Assembly: GCF_012584515.1 (NCBI RefSeq)
Contig: NZ_CP051461.1
Coordinates: 3,157,501 to 3,221,500, forward strand
Reading direction: 5' to 3'
Length of the DNA stretch: 64,000 bases
Source of the DNA: Polaromonas vacuolata
Lineage (GTDB): Bacteria; Pseudomonadota; Gammaproteobacteria; Burkholderiales; Burkholderiaceae_C
Shown: positions 7,914 through 18,135 of the stretch, piece by piece
How positions within the stretch are numbered: the stretch's first letter is position 1
Layout of the letters: each line of letters begins with the position of its first letter
Position numbers and translations under genes: made by a program
The notes under the pieces: model-generated
Seen by the model: the letters and a program-made list of their open reading frames with translations, nothing else
Databases searched by the model: none
Told to the model about the DNA's origin: nothing

Positions 7914-9380
7914 TTAGCGTGGCAAGTCGCTAAAGCCCATCAGGAACTCATCGACTGCACGGGCGGATTGGCGGCCTTCACGAATCGCCCAAACCACCAG
8001 ACTTTGGCCACGACGGATATCACCAGCGACAAAAACTTTAGCCACGTTAGTGGTGTAGCCGCCTATAAAGTCGGTGCTAGCTTTAGCGTTGCCGCGGCCA
8101 TCTTTTTCAATTCCAAAAGACTCCAACACGGAAGCAACGGGTGAGACAAAACCCATGGCCAGCAACACCAAATCGGCCTTGAGAGTCTGCTCAGAACCCG
8201 CGACTTCAACCATCTTGCCGTCCACCCATTCCACTCGCACCGTGGTCAGGCCTGTGACTTTGCCTTTTTCACCCAGCAAAGCCTTGGTTGAGATCGCGAA
8301 CTCGCGCTCGCAACCCTCTTGGTGTGACGAAGATGTGCGCAACTTGATCGGCCAGTAAGGCCAGGTCATAGGGCGATTTTCTTCGGCTGGTGGCTCTGGC
8401 ATTAATTCAAACTGAGTCACGCTAGCCGCACCGTGGCGGTTGCTGGTGCCGACGCAATCCGAACCGGTGTCACCACCACCAATAACAATCACGTGCTTGC
8501 CTTCGGCACGTATCTGGCCTTTGACCTTGTCGCCCGCGTTGACCTTGTTTTGGGATGGCAAAAATTCCATCGCAAAATGCACGCCATCGAGGTCACGACC
8601 CGGCACCGGCAAGTCGCGCGATTGCTCCGCGCCACCGGTCAAAATCACAGCATCGAAATCTTTTTGCAATTGCTCTGGAGTAATAGTTTCCTTAGCCCAG
8701 TTGGTGACCTTGGAATCTTTCCCCAGCTTGCCAACCATCACGCCAGTGCGAAACACCACGCCTTCAGCTTGCATCTGCGTGACACGCCTATCGATATGGA
8801 TTTTCTCCATCTTGAAGTCGGGTATGCCGTAACGCAGCAAGCCGCCCACACGGTCGTTTTTCTCGAACAATGTGACATCGTGGCCAACGCGTGCCAGCTG
8901 CTGTGCCGCGGCCATACCGGCTGGGCCGGAGCCGACTACCGCCACTTTTTTACCGGTCTTATGCTTGGGCAGCTCTGGTTGCACCCAGCCCTCGGCCCAG
9001 GCGCGGTCAATGATGGCGTGTTCAATCGATTTGATGCCCACCGGCAAATCGCTCACATTGAGTGTGCAAGCCGCTTCACATGGCGCAGGACAAATGCGGC
9101 CAGTGAACTCCGGGAAATTATTCGTGCTGTGCAGGGTTTGGATGGCACTTTTCCAATCAGCACGAAACACCATGTCGTTAAAGTCCGGAATCACATTGTT
9201 GACCGGGCAGCCGCTGTTACAAAACGGCGTGCCGCAATCCATGCAGCGCGCGGACTGCTGTTTAGCCTGTGTGTCGTCTAAGCCTATGACGAATTCTTTG
9301 TAGTTTTTTAAGCGCTCGGTGACGGGCTTATAGCCCTCCTCTACGCGCTCAAAATCCATGAAGCCGGTGATTTTTCCCAT
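7914..9380 (-). CDS. gltD: Glutamate synthase (NADPH) small subunit
   Basis: GltD passes electrons from NADPH through FAD to the Fe-S clusters of GltB. The 488-residue protein has the N-terminal cysteine clusters [17 protein letters not shown] and [14 protein letters not shown] for two 4Fe-4S centres, then the FAD site [16 protein letters not shown] and the NADPH site [13 protein letters not shown], and a C-terminal [17 protein letters not shown]. It starts at an ATG behind AGGA, 73 bases after gltB, and is surely cotranscribed with it. Confidence 0.97.
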   Translation of the reverse strand: MGKITGFMDFERVEEGYKPVTERLKNYKEFVIGLDDTQAKQQSARCMDCGTPFCNSGCPVNNVIPDFNDMVFRADWKSAIQTLHSTNNFPEFTGRICPAPCEAACTLNVSDLPVGIKSIEHAIIDRAWAEGWVQPELPKHKTGKKVAVVGSGPAGMAAAQQLARVGHDVTLFEKNDRVGGLLRYGIPDFKMEKIHIDRRVTQMQAEGVVFRTGVMVGKLGKDSKVTNWAKETITPEQLQKDFDAVILTGGAEQSRDLPVPGRDLDGVHFAMEFLPSQNKVNAGDKVKGQIRAEGKHVIVIGGGDTGSDCVGTSNRHGAASVTQFELMPEPPAEENRPMTWPYWPIKLRTSSSHQEGCEREFAISTKALLGEKGKVTGLTTVRVEWVDGKMVEVAGSEQTLKADLVLLAMGFVSPVASVLESFGIEKDGRGNAKASTDFIGGYTTNVAKVFVAGDIRRGQSLVVWAIREGRQSARAVDEFLMGFSDLPR

Positions 9381-9453
9381 GATGCAATCCTATGCAATAT
9401 CTTTAAATTAGCTGACTTAAGTCAGCCACTTATCTGGTCTTCGGTCTGTTCTT

Positions 9454-12400
9454 TTACTTCGCTGCTACCAGCGGCAGATTGACTGCCACTTGAGCAGACG
9501 TGGTCTCAGTTGCCGCATCTAGGCGGCGCTGCTTGCGCTCATTCAAGGCACGCTTGTATTCATTCGGGAATACCTTGACGAACTTAAGCCGGGACTCCGT
9601 CCAGTTATCGAGCAACTCGCGCGCGCGCTTGCTACCAGTCCAGCGATTGTGGTCTTGCAGCAGACGGCGAATAGTTGCCTCGTCGCTATCCTCAGCATGC
9701 CAGTCGGATTTGTCGTGGGTATGTTGCTCAGCCGTGGTCACCACTTTATCGAGTGACACCATGGTGGTGTTGCAGCGCTCAGCAAACTTACCGTCTTCGT
9801 CGTAGACATAAGCCACGCCGCCGCTCATGCCGGCGGCGAAGTTACGACCGGTTTTACCCAGCACCAGCACAGTGCCGCCCGTCATGTATTCACAGCCATG
9901 GTCACCCGTGCCTTCAACCACCGCCGAAGCACCCGAGAGACGCACCGCAAAACGCTCGCCAGCTACGCCGCTAAAAAAGGCTTCGCCAGTGGTGGCGCCA
10001 TAAAGCACGGTATTACCAACGATTGTGTTGCGCACCGCGTCGCCGCGGAAATCAATACTTGGCCGAACAATAATGCGCCCGCCGGACAAACCTTTGCCGG
10101 TGTAGTCGTTGGCGTCGCCAATCAAATACAGCGTAATGCCTTTGGCAAGAAACGCACCGAAAGATTGGCCGCCCGTGCCTTCAAGCTGAATGCGCAGCGT
10201 GTCGTCCGGCAATCCTTGCGGATGACGGCGAGTCAGCTCGCCCGATAGCATGGCGCCTACGGTGCGGTTGACGTTGCGAGCGACTTCTATGAACTGAACT
10301 TTCTCGCCTTTTTCTAGCGCCGCTTTAGATTTTTCAATCAAGCGCACATCCAGCGCATTGCCCAGCGCGTGATCTTGCAGCATCACATGGCGGCGCGGCA
10401 CGTCGGCCGGCACGATTGGCTGGTAAAACAAGCGTGTGAAGTCCAAGCCACTGGCCTTCCAGTGTGAGACTGCTTTTTGCGTCTCGAGCAAGTCAGCGCG
10501 GCCAATGAGTTCATCAAAGCTACGAACGCCTAACTGCGCCATGAGTTGGCGCGCTTCTTCGGCAACGAAGAAGAAATAGTTCACCACGTGCTCAGGCTTA
10601 CCGCTGAACTTCTTACGCAGCACTGGGTCTTGCGTGGCGACGCCGACCGGGCAGGTGTTGAGATGGCATTTGCGCATCATGATGCAGCCTTCAACCACTA
10701 ATGGTGCGGTGGCAAAGCCAAATTCATCAGCCCCTAGCAATGCGCCAATCACAACGTCACGACCGGTCTTCATCTGGCCATCGGCCTGAACACGGATGCG
10801 GCCACGCAAGCGGTTCAGCACCAAGGTTTGCTGAGTTTCGGCCAGACCGATTTCCCATGGCGAGCCCGCATGTTTGATGGACGACCAAGGTGACGCGCCT
10901 GTGCCGCCGTCATGACCGGCAATCACCACATGATCGGACTTGGCTTTGGCCACGCCCGCAGCGATAGTGCCAACGCCGGTCTCGCTCACTAGCTTGACGC
11001 TGATGCTGGCCGTTGGGTTCACATTCTTCAGATCGTGAATCAGCTGAGCCAAGTCTTCGATGGAGTAGATGTCGTGGTGCGGTGGCGGGGAGATCAAACC
11101 CACGCCCGGCACCGAGTAACGCAGCGCGCCGATGTAGTCGCTGACCTTGCCGCCGGGCAGTTGTCCGCCCTCGCCGGGTTTCGCGCCTTGGGCCATCTTG
11201 ATCTGGATTTGATCTGCAGAAACCAAGTACTCAGCAGTCACACCAAAGCGGCCAGAAGCGACTTGTTTGATGCGCGAACGCAGTGAATCGCCGTCCATAA
11301 GCGGCATATCAACTTCAACCCGGCTTTCGCCGATGATGCTTTTGAGTGAGTCGCCCTGCTTAATCGGTATGCCCTTGAGCTCTTGGCGATAGCGTGCTGG
11401 ATCTTCGCCGCCCTCACCGGTATTGCTCTTGCCGCCAATTCGGTTCATTGCCACAGCTAACGTAGCGTGCGCCTCGGTACTGATGGAGCCTAGCGACATA
11501 GCGCCAGTAGCAAAGCGTTTGACGATTTCTTTGGCCGACTCGACCTCGTCAATCGGGATTGCTTTAGACGGGTCTATCTTGAACTCAAACAAACCGCGCA
11601 GCGTCATATGACGACGATTTTGGTCGTTAATTAGCTGGGCATATTCTTTGTAGGTATTCCAGTTGTTAGCGCGTGTAGCGTGTTGCAGCTTGGCAATCGC
11701 GTCGGGCGACCACATGTGCTCTTCGCCCCGAACACGCCAAGCGTATTCACCGCCAGCGTCCAGCATATTGGCCAGTACTGGGTCTTCGCTAAAGGCTAGC
11801 TTATGCATACGCAAAGCCTCTTCAGCGATCTCAAATACGCCCATACCTTCGACTGCGCTGTTGGTACCGGTGAAAAATTTGGCCACCGTCTCGCGGTTCA
11901 AACCAATCGCTTCAAAGAGCTGCGCACCGCAGTAACTCATATAGGTCGACACGCCCATTTTGGACATGATTTTCGACAGCCCTTTGCCAACTGCTTTGAT
12001 GTAGTTGTAAGTCGCTTTTTCGGTGCTCAGGTCGCCCGGCAAGCCGGCTGACAGCTCGGCTAATGTTTCCATTGCCAGGTAAGGGTGAACTGCTTCGGCG
12101 CCGTAGCCGGCGAGCACGGCGAAGTGGTGTACCTCTCGCGCAGAGCCGGTCTCGACCACTAAACCAGCGGTAGTGCGCAGACCTTCTTTAACCAAGTGCT
12201 GATGGATGGCGGACAGTGCCAGCAAAGCCGGAATCGCCACATGCTCTGCGCTCACACCGCGGTCACTGATGATGAGTATGTTTTTGCCATCTTTGATCGC
12301 ATCGACGGACTCTGCACAGAGCGAAGCGAGTTTAGCTTCTACGCCCTCGCGACCCCATGACAGCGGATAGGTGATGTCCAAGGTGTAGCTTTTAAATTTA

Positions 12401-14211
12401 CCTTGAGTATGAACATCGATATCGCGCAGCTTTTGCATGTCGGCCACGTCGAGCACGGGCTGGCTGACTTCCAGACGCATCGGTGGGTTGACTTGATTGA
12501 TGTCTAGCAAATTCGGTTTAGGGCCTATAAAAGACACCAGAGACATCACGATGGATTCGCGAATCGGGTCAATCGGCGGGTTGGTAACCTGCGCAAACAT
12601 CTGTTTAAAGTAGTTAAACAGCGATTTATTTTTATCAGACAACACGGCCAACGGGCTGTCGTTACCCATGGAGCCAGTGGCTTCTTCGCCGTTCACAGCC
12701 ATAGGTGACATCAAGAATTTAATATCTTCTTGGGTATAGCCAAAGGCTTGCTGACGGTCTAGCAAAGACACGGCGGCGCTACGTGCTGCGCCCTGCACCG
12801 GGGCTGGAGGCGCAATCGCATCAACAGTCGTGGTCAGGTCAACCAAGCGAATACGCAGGTTTTCAATCCACTGTTTGTAAGGCTTGCTGTGCGCTAGCGT
12901 GGCTTTGATTTCGTCATCTTCGACGATACGGCCTTGTTCGAGGTCAAGCAAAAACATCTTGCCGGGCTGCAAACGCCATTTGCGCACAATCCGGTTTTCC
13001 GGAATGGGCAGCACACCCGACTCGGATGCCATGATGACCAAGTCGTCATCTGTGACGCAGTAACGCGAGGGGCGCAGGCCATTACGATCTAACGTAGCGC
13101 CAATCTGGCGGCCGTCGGTGAAGACGATGGAAGCGGGGCCATCCCATGGCTCCATCATGGCGGCGTGGTATTCGTAAAAAGCGCGGCGGCGCTCGTCCAT
13201 GTTGGCGTGCTGCTCCCAAGGTTCTGGGATCATCATCATCACAGCTTGGCTGATCGGGTAACCGGCCATGGTGAGTAACTCAAGGCAGTTGTCAAAAGTG
13301 GCGGTATCCGACTGGTCAGCAAAGCTAATCGGGTAAAGCTTTTGCAGGTCAGCGCCCAGCACGGGTGAACTCATCACGCCTTCGCGGGCTTTCATCCAGT
13401 TGTAATTGCCCTTGACGGTGTTGATTTCGCCGTTGTGCGCTACATAGCGGTAAGGGTGGGCCAGCGGCCACTCGGGGAAGGTATTGGTTGAAAAGCGCTG
13501 GTGCACCAAGGCTAAGGCGGACACACAGCGGCTGTCGCTCAAGTCCAAAAAGTAAGTACCGACCTGATTCGCCAGCAGCAAACCCTTGTAGACCACGGTG
13601 CGGCTAGACATGCTGGGGACGTAATATTCTTTGCTGTGCGTGAGCAGCAGGCTTTGCACCGCAGCGCTGGCGGTTTTGCGGATGATGTAGAGCTTGCGCT
13701 CAAGTGCATCTTGCACGATCACATCGTTGCCGCGGCCAATGAAAATTTGGCGAAGAATAGGTTCTTTTTCGCGCACTGTGGGTGACATAGGCATGTCGCG
13801 GTCGACAGGCACATCGCGCCAACCCAGCAGCACTTGACCTTCGGCTCTCACGGCTCGCTCTAAAGCCTGCTCGCAGGCTAAACGCGAAGCGTACTCTTTT
13901 GGCAAAAACACCATGCCAACGCCGTACTCGCCGGGATGGGGCAAAGTCACACCTTGCTTGGCCATGTCTTCCCGGTACAACGCGTCGGGCAACTGAATCA
14001 AAATACCAGCGCCATCGCCCATGAGTTTGTCGGCGCCGACCGCGCCACGGTGATCGAGATTTTCAAGAATCTTCAAACCCTGCTCGACTATCGCGTGGGA
14101 CTTGGTGCCCTTGATATGCGCTACAAAACCGACGCCACAAGCATCATGCTCGTTAGACGCCGAATACATGCCGTGTTCTTGACTATGCTTGATTTCCGCA
14201 GCCGTGGTCAT
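9454..14211 (-). CDS. gltB: Glutamate synthase (NADPH) large subunit
   Basis: GltB makes two glutamates from glutamine and 2-oxoglutarate. I place the start at the ATG at 14211, which has AGGAG seven bases upstream, rather than at a GTG 30 bases earlier; this gives 1585 residues. A short propeptide precedes [12 protein letters not shown]; the cysteine at 25 becomes the N-terminal nucleophile of the glutaminase domain after cleavage. The central and FMN-binding synthase domains include [10 protein letters not shown] and the 3Fe-4S motif CHLNTCPVG, and the C-terminal GXGXG beta-helix region follows. Transcription runs from the 14.2-14.4 kb gap. Confidence 0.97.
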   Translation of the reverse strand: MTTAAEIKHSQEHGMYSASNEHDACGVGFVAHIKGTKSHAIVEQGLKILENLDHRGAVGADKLMGDGAGILIQLPDALYREDMAKQGVTLPHPGEYGVGMVFLPKEYASRLACEQALERAVRAEGQVLLGWRDVPVDRDMPMSPTVREKEPILRQIFIGRGNDVIVQDALERKLYIIRKTASAAVQSLLLTHSKEYYVPSMSSRTVVYKGLLLANQVGTYFLDLSDSRCVSALALVHQRFSTNTFPEWPLAHPYRYVAHNGEINTVKGNYNWMKAREGVMSSPVLGADLQKLYPISFADQSDTATFDNCLELLTMAGYPISQAVMMMIPEPWEQHANMDERRRAFYEYHAAMMEPWDGPASIVFTDGRQIGATLDRNGLRPSRYCVTDDDLVIMASESGVLPIPENRIVRKWRLQPGKMFLLDLEQGRIVEDDEIKATLAHSKPYKQWIENLRIRLVDLTTTVDAIAPPAPVQGAARSAAVSLLDRQQAFGYTQEDIKFLMSPMAVNGEEATGSMGNDSPLAVLSDKNKSLFNYFKQMFAQVTNPPIDPIRESIVMSLVSFIGPKPNLLDINQVNPPMRLEVSQPVLDVADMQKLRDIDVHTQGKFKSYTLDITYPLSWGREGVEAKLASLCAESVDAIKDGKNILIISDRGVSAEHVAIPALLALSAIHQHLVKEGLRTTAGLVVETGSAREVHHFAVLAGYGAEAVHPYLAMETLAELSAGLPGDLSTEKATYNYIKAVGKGLSKIMSKMGVSTYMSYCGAQLFEAIGLNRETVAKFFTGTNSAVEGMGVFEIAEEALRMHKLAFSEDPVLANMLDAGGEYAWRVRGEEHMWSPDAIAKLQHATRANNWNTYKEYAQLINDQNRRHMTLRGLFEFKIDPSKAIPIDEVESAKEIVKRFATGAMSLGSISTEAHATLAVAMNRIGGKSNTGEGGEDPARYRQELKGIPIKQGDSLKSIIGESRVEVDMPLMDGDSLRSRIKQVASGRFGVTAEYLVSADQIQIKMAQGAKPGEGGQLPGGKVSDYIGALRYSVPGVGLISPPPHHDIYSIEDLAQLIHDLKNVNPTASISVKLVSETGVGTIAAGVAKAKSDHVVIAGHDGGTGASPWSSIKHAGSPWEIGLAETQQTLVLNRLRGRIRVQADGQMKTGRDVVIGALLGADEFGFATAPLVVEGCIMMRKCHLNTCPVGVATQDPVLRKKFSGKPEHVVNYFFFVAEEARQLMAQLGVRSFDELIGRADLLETQKAVSHWKASGLDFTRLFYQPIVPADVPRRHVMLQDHALGNALDVRLIEKSKAALEKGEKVQFIEVARNVNRTVGAMLSGELTRRHPQGLPDDTLRIQLEGTGGQSFGAFLAKGITLYLIGDANDYTGKGLSGGRIIVRPSIDFRGDAVRNTIVGNTVLYGATTGEAFFSGVAGERFAVRLSGASAVVEGTGDHGCEYMTGGTVLVLGKTGRNFAAGMSGGVAYVYDEDGKFAERCNTTMVSLDKVVTTAEQHTHDKSDWHAEDSDEATIRRLLQDHNRWTGSKRARELLDNWTESRLKFVKVFPNEYKRALNERKQRRLDAATETTSAQVAVNLPLVAAK

Positions 14212-14293
14212 GGCGCACTCCTGATCGTTAAGGGGTTTCACAAAATATCGCTAATCCATCAAGCATAGTGCACAGTTACAACAATACCTAAAG

Positions 14294-14369
14294 AATTAAT
14301 TGGGGTCAGACTCCAATTGGTTAATTAAAGCGTTTTTACGCTAATTAATTGGGGACATATTTAAATATG
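14294..14369. repeat. Palindromic repeat cluster beside the transposase gene
   Basis: Two direct copies of AATTAATTGGGG followed by TCA or ACA lie at 14294 and 14343. The first belongs to a hairpin ATTGGGGT-CAG-ACTCCAAT (14299-14317, one mismatch). CCAATT...TTAATTAAAGCG and CGCTAATTAATTGG form a second imperfect inverted repeat (14313-14352), and CATATTTAAATATG (14356-14369) is a perfect 14-base palindrome. Such GGGGTCAGA-type palindromes are what one expects next to REP-associated tyrosine transposases. They also lie in the gltB upstream region. Confidence 0.65.
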
Positions 14370-14406
14370 GTATTTAAAATTAATTGAATCATGGTCTCAC
14401 GCTTTT

Positions 14407-15105
14407 TCACTCTGGCTTAACCTTACTAAAAGGACGCCCTGCAGCGGATTTTTGTACACGGCGAGGGGTATTTTTTTGCAGCTCAGCCACAAAATTTTCA
14501 CCCCCTAAGGCCCAACCATTGAGTGCGGACTCGGTCAGCGCAAGTTGCTGATGAGAATTCACACCGATGCGCACCCGTTCGGCGTAAGCCGCTTCACGTG
14601 CAAAAGGGGTGTTACCCAGAGTCCAGATCAAGGAATGGGGCGTGACCAACTTGTCGCTGTGCAAACCCGCATAGTGGCCGTAACTAGACCAAGCGTAATC
14701 TTGAGCTTGAGCGACCTTGCCGGCGCGTACCGGGTTAAGGTCTAAATACGCCATGCACAGCAGCAGATATTGATCTGCCTCTATCAAGGTGGAGCGATAA
14801 CGGCCTTCCCACAAAGAGCCGCTGCGGCTATGCAAATCGTTGAAGTAGCGCACATAGCTGCGGCCCACGGCCTGCATTAGTCGAGAAATACCGTTCTCAC
14901 TGTCTGGCGTAGCGAGCAAATGGAAATGGTTTTCCATCAACACATAAGCGTGCACCGCCACATCAAACTTTTTAGCGTTCTCGAACAGCAAACTAAGCAA
15001 ATATTGATAATCTGCAGCGGATGCAAAAATAGCCTGGCGGTTGTTGCCACGCTGAATCAGGTGATGAGGGTAACCGGGCAGTGTCAGTCGAGGTAGGCGG
15101 GCCAT
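14407..15105 (-). CDS. REP-associated tyrosine transposase (Y1, HUH family)
   Basis: A 232-residue single-strand DNA transposase of the RAYT/TnpA-REP group. The HUH motif is HFH at 60-62 within LMENHFHLLATP, and the candidate nucleophile tyrosine lies in GRSYVRYFNDLH (Y84 or Y87). WEGRYRS and YLDLNPVRAG, both typical of the group, follow. The start MARLPRLTLPGYPHHLIQRG is the usual one. It sits between dgt and gltB on the same strand, so it may share their transcription. The gene looks complete and all signature residues are present. Confidence 0.9.
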   Translation of the reverse strand: MARLPRLTLPGYPHHLIQRGNNRQAIFASAADYQYLLSLLFENAKKFDVAVHAYVLMENHFHLLATPDSENGISRLMQAVGRSYVRYFNDLHSRSGSLWEGRYRSTLIEADQYLLLCMAYLDLNPVRAGKVAQAQDYAWSSYGHYAGLHSDKLVTPHSLIWTLGNTPFAREAAYAERVRIGVNSHQQLALTESALNGWALGGENFVAELQKNTPRRVQKSAAGRPFSKVKPE

Positions 15106-15159
15106 TGTGGATACTTTTAAAAATCAAATATCGATACGCGCAATGAGCAACAAACCCGA

Positions 15160-16335
15160 TTAGCTTTTCAAACGCGCATGCTCTCGGGTCGCGAAACGGT
15201 CTGTCATGCCGGCGATGTAATCAGCCACTACACGCTCGGGCTTGGCGTCTGGCTTAAAGCTATTGTCCATGCCATCGAATCTGTCGATGTGGGCTTGCGG
15301 CATCTGCGCTGGGTCCGACATATAGACTGCGAACAGCTCGCGCACCATCACTTGAGCTGCCTCGGTGGTTTGCACGACCTGCGGATGGCGATAGAGATTA
15401 CGAAACAAAAATCGCTTAAGTTCGGCGGACTGCAAAGCCATGTCTGACGTAAAACTAATCAGCGGTCCGTGCTGGCGCACCGCTTCGACGCTACTAGGTG
15501 CGGCCAGCGCCAAAGCTTGGCCACTGGCTTGCATCACGTCATAAACCTGAGCGCTAAGCATGAGCCGAATAGTCTCAAACAGCAGTCGCCTGCCCTTGAG
15601 CGTTGGATGACTACTCAGTGCCTGCTGACAAAAATGATGAAACAAGGGCACTTCTTGGAGCTGATCGAGTGTGAGCAGTCCAGAGCGCACACCGTCGTCA
15701 ATATCATGTGCGTTGTAGGCGATTTCATCGGCCAGATTGGCGAGTTGGGCTTCGAGACACGGTTGCTGCCAGCGGCCTGGACCGCTGTCGATAAAACGCC
15801 TAGCAACGCCGCCGGGCTCACGCGCCTCAATATGTCTGGCATTGCGCGCCGAGCAGTGTTTGAGTATGCCCTCGCGAGTCTCGTAGCTCAGGTTAAGGCC
15901 ATCAAACAAGGGATAGCGCTCCTCCAGCGAGTCGACTACGCGCAAGCTTTGCAGATTATGTTCAAAACCTGAGCTGTCTGGACTGTGCGCCTTTAAACAA
16001 GCGTTCAGCGCATCTTGGCCGGCGTGTCCGAAGGGCGTATGCCCCAGATCGTGTGCCAGCGCAACAGCTTCAACCAAATCTTCATTTAAGCCCAAAGTAC
16101 GCGCAATTGATCGACCTAACTGAGCGACTTCAAGCGAATGTGTCAGTCGGGTGCGAAATAAATCGCCCTCATGGTTTAAAAAAACCTGCGTCTTATAAAC
16201 CAGCCGACGAAAAGCTGTGGAGTGAACGATGCGGTCTTTGTCCCGCTGAAAATCAGAACGCGTGGGTGCCGCCACTTCAGCAATCCGCCGTCCGCGTGAA
16301 TTAGCCGCATCGCAGGCGTAGGCTTGCAGGCTCAT
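15160..16335 (-). CDS. dgt: dGTP triphosphohydrolase-like HD-domain protein
   Basis: HD-superfamily enzyme predicted to hydrolyse dNTPs to nucleoside plus tripolyphosphate, controlling dNTP pools. I start at the ATG at 16335, behind AAGAAG and giving the normal N-terminus MSLQAYACDAANSRGRR, for 391 residues. Metal-binding motifs are THSLEVAQLGRSIA (first His), ALAHDLGHTPFGHAG (HD pair) and a later NLADEIAYNAHDIDD (Asp). The length fits the short dGTPase-like family rather than the 505-residue E. coli Dgt. It lies 64 bases after aroB. Confidence 0.92.
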   Translation of the reverse strand: MSLQAYACDAANSRGRRIAEVAAPTRSDFQRDKDRIVHSTAFRRLVYKTQVFLNHEGDLFRTRLTHSLEVAQLGRSIARTLGLNEDLVEAVALAHDLGHTPFGHAGQDALNACLKAHSPDSSGFEHNLQSLRVVDSLEERYPLFDGLNLSYETREGILKHCSARNARHIEAREPGGVARRFIDSGPGRWQQPCLEAQLANLADEIAYNAHDIDDGVRSGLLTLDQLQEVPLFHHFCQQALSSHPTLKGRRLLFETIRLMLSAQVYDVMQASGQALALAAPSSVEAVRQHGPLISFTSDMALQSAELKRFLFRNLYRHPQVVQTTEAAQVMVRELFAVYMSDPAQMPQAHIDRFDGMDNSFKPDAKPERVVADYIAGMTDRFATREHARLKS

Positions 16336-16399
16336 AAAACTTCTTTTAAACGGCCCTGGGCAGCCAAAGCGCAACCAGCAACACAAGCAATCTCAGCCA

Positions 16400-17515
16400 T
16401 CAAGCGCAGCAAGCGTCGATAACTGAACGCACCATAGCCTCTGGCACGGCACGCATCACGGCGCTGCCGGGCTTATCAATCAGTACAAAGCGGATCTCAC
16501 CCGCCTCGGCTTTTTTATCCACCTGCATCAGCTCTAGATAACGGCCAGCGTTATCTACTGGGTCAAGTACTGGGCCACGCACCGGCAAACCGGCCCGCTC
16601 GCTCAAGCGAGTAATACGCTCGACCAAGGCCATGTCAATCAGACCCAGACGCTCGGAGAGATGGGCTGCCATGACCATGCCGCAGCCAACGCCCTCTCCA
16701 TGCAACCATTCACCGTAGCCGAGGCCGGACTCTATGGCGTGGCCAAAGGTATGGCCAAAATTTAAAATGGCGCGTAGGCCAGATTCGCGTTCGTCTTGAC
16801 CCACAACCCAGGCTTTGATCTCACAACTACGACGTATCGCGTGAGCCAGTGCCGCGGCATCGCCGGCCAGCAGAGCATCAAGATTGGTCTCTATCCAAGC
16901 GAAAAACTCCATGTCAGCTATGGGGCCGTACTTAATAATTTCCGCCAGCCCAGCACTCAATTCGCGGGGCGGCAAAGTCTTGAGAACATCAAGATCACAC
17001 AGCACCCGCAGCGGCTGATAAAAAGCGCCAATCATGTTTTTGCCAAGAGGGTGATTAATCGCAGTCTTGCCGCCTACGGATGAGTCGACCTGAGCTAGCA
17101 AGGTGGTTGGAACTTGCACAAAAGGCACGCCACGCATATAGCTGGCAGCAGCAAAACCAGTCATATCGCCCACCACGCCACCGCCTAGGGCGAACAACAC
17201 CGTCTTACGGTCGCAGGCGTTTTCCAAGAGCACATCAAAAATCAACTGCAAAGTCTGCCAGTTTTTATACACTTCACCGTCAGGCAGTGTGACCAACAAG
17301 ATCTTTGGAAAATGGGGTTTTAGTGCTGCTTGCAGCTGGGCTGCATACAGCGGCGCGACTGTGGTGTTAGAGACGATAAGCGCGCAACTAGCTTGCGGCA
17401 GACCTTGGTAGCTGGCCGGGTCACCCAAAATACCGCGGGATATGTGAATGGCATAGCTGCGCTCGGCCAAATTAATGTGTACCTGCGATTGCGCAGTCAG
17501 AGTGTTTGCTTGCAT
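16400..17515 (-). CDS. aroB: 3-dehydroquinate synthase
   Basis: Second enzyme of the shikimate pathway, NAD- and metal-dependent, converting DAHP to 3-dehydroquinate. The 371-residue protein (ATG at 17515; a TTG nine bases earlier is less likely) carries [10 protein letters not shown], the dinucleotide-binding [13 protein letters not shown], and [19 protein letters not shown]. Metal ligands are in [17 protein letters not shown] and [10 protein letters not shown]. It follows aroK by 34 bases, the common aroKB pair behind pilQ in proteobacteria. Confidence 0.96.
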   Translation of the reverse strand: MQANTLTAQSQVHINLAERSYAIHISRGILGDPASYQGLPQASCALIVSNTTVAPLYAAQLQAALKPHFPKILLVTLPDGEVYKNWQTLQLIFDVLLENACDRKTVLFALGGGVVGDMTGFAAASYMRGVPFVQVPTTLLAQVDSSVGGKTAINHPLGKNMIGAFYQPLRVLCDLDVLKTLPPRELSAGLAEIIKYGPIADMEFFAWIETNLDALLAGDAAALAHAIRRSCEIKAWVVGQDERESGLRAILNFGHTFGHAIESGLGYGEWLHGEGVGCGMVMAAHLSERLGLIDMALVERITRLSERAGLPVRGPVLDPVDNAGRYLELMQVDKKAEAGEIRFVLIDKPGSAVMRAVPEAMVRSVIDACCA

Positions 17516-17549
17516 GGTTAGCAAGTGTAGAGGCTTTGCAATGGCCAGT

Positions 17550-18071
17550 TTAGGCCACCGGGTAGATGCCTGAGAGCTCTAACTGCATGCTAATCATGTT
17601 GACCAGCGTGGCAACCGAGGGCCGGCCGGTTTGTATGACGAAATGTGCCGTCTCAATATAGAGCGGATCACGGATTTCAAAAAGCTCGCGCAAGCGCTTT
17701 AGCGGATCCGCGACTTGCAGCAGGGGGCGACTCAAATCATTTTTGAGACGACGAAACAGCTCATCTGGCGAGGAACTCAGATAAACCACTCGGCTACGCT
17801 CTCGCAGATGCAATCGATTCTGCAATCTGAGCACTGAGCCGCCGCCAGTCGCCAGAACAACAGGCGGGCCTAAAGTCAGTTGATCCAACACGGATTGTTC
17901 GACATCCCGAAAACTTAGCTCACCTTCGCGTTCGAAATAGTCGCGTATGGTGCAGCCTAGTTGCTGCTCTATCACTTGGTCAGAGTCCACAAAAGAAAGA
18001 CCTAAACGCCTAGCGAGTTGACGCCCGACAGTTGACTTTCCAGAGCCGGGAAGACCTATAAGACTGATCAA
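17550..18071 (-). CDS. aroK: Shikimate kinase
   Basis: Phosphorylates shikimate with ATP. The 173-residue protein has Walker [10 protein letters not shown] at its very N-terminus, the shikimate-binding DSD motif in [11 protein letters not shown], the glycine triplet ATGGGSVLR and the LID arginine region [13 protein letters not shown]. The only possible start in frame is a TTG at 18071, seven T's deep, behind AGGCAGG; a stop (TGA) lies six codons upstream. An 11-codon ATG ORF in the next frame ends exactly across this TTG, so translation may be coupled. Confidence 0.94.
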   Translation of the reverse strand: MISLIGLPGSGKSTVGRQLARRLGLSFVDSDQVIEQQLGCTIRDYFEREGELSFRDVEQSVLDQLTLGPPVVLATGGGSVLRLQNRLHLRERSRVVYLSSSPDELFRRLKNDLSRPLLQVADPLKRLRELFEIRDPLYIETAHFVIQTGRPSVATLVNMISMQLELSGIYPVA

Positions 18072-18135
18072 AAAAACCTGCCTGGCTCAATAAATGTCTG
18101 CATTCGGATAGTTGAATATATTTAAGTTGCATGGA

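Noticed and set aside
8433..9281. 282-codon plus-strand frame opposite gltD
   Set aside because: It is the shadow of a well-supported gene with Fe-S and FAD motifs; codon pattern follows gltD's third positions.
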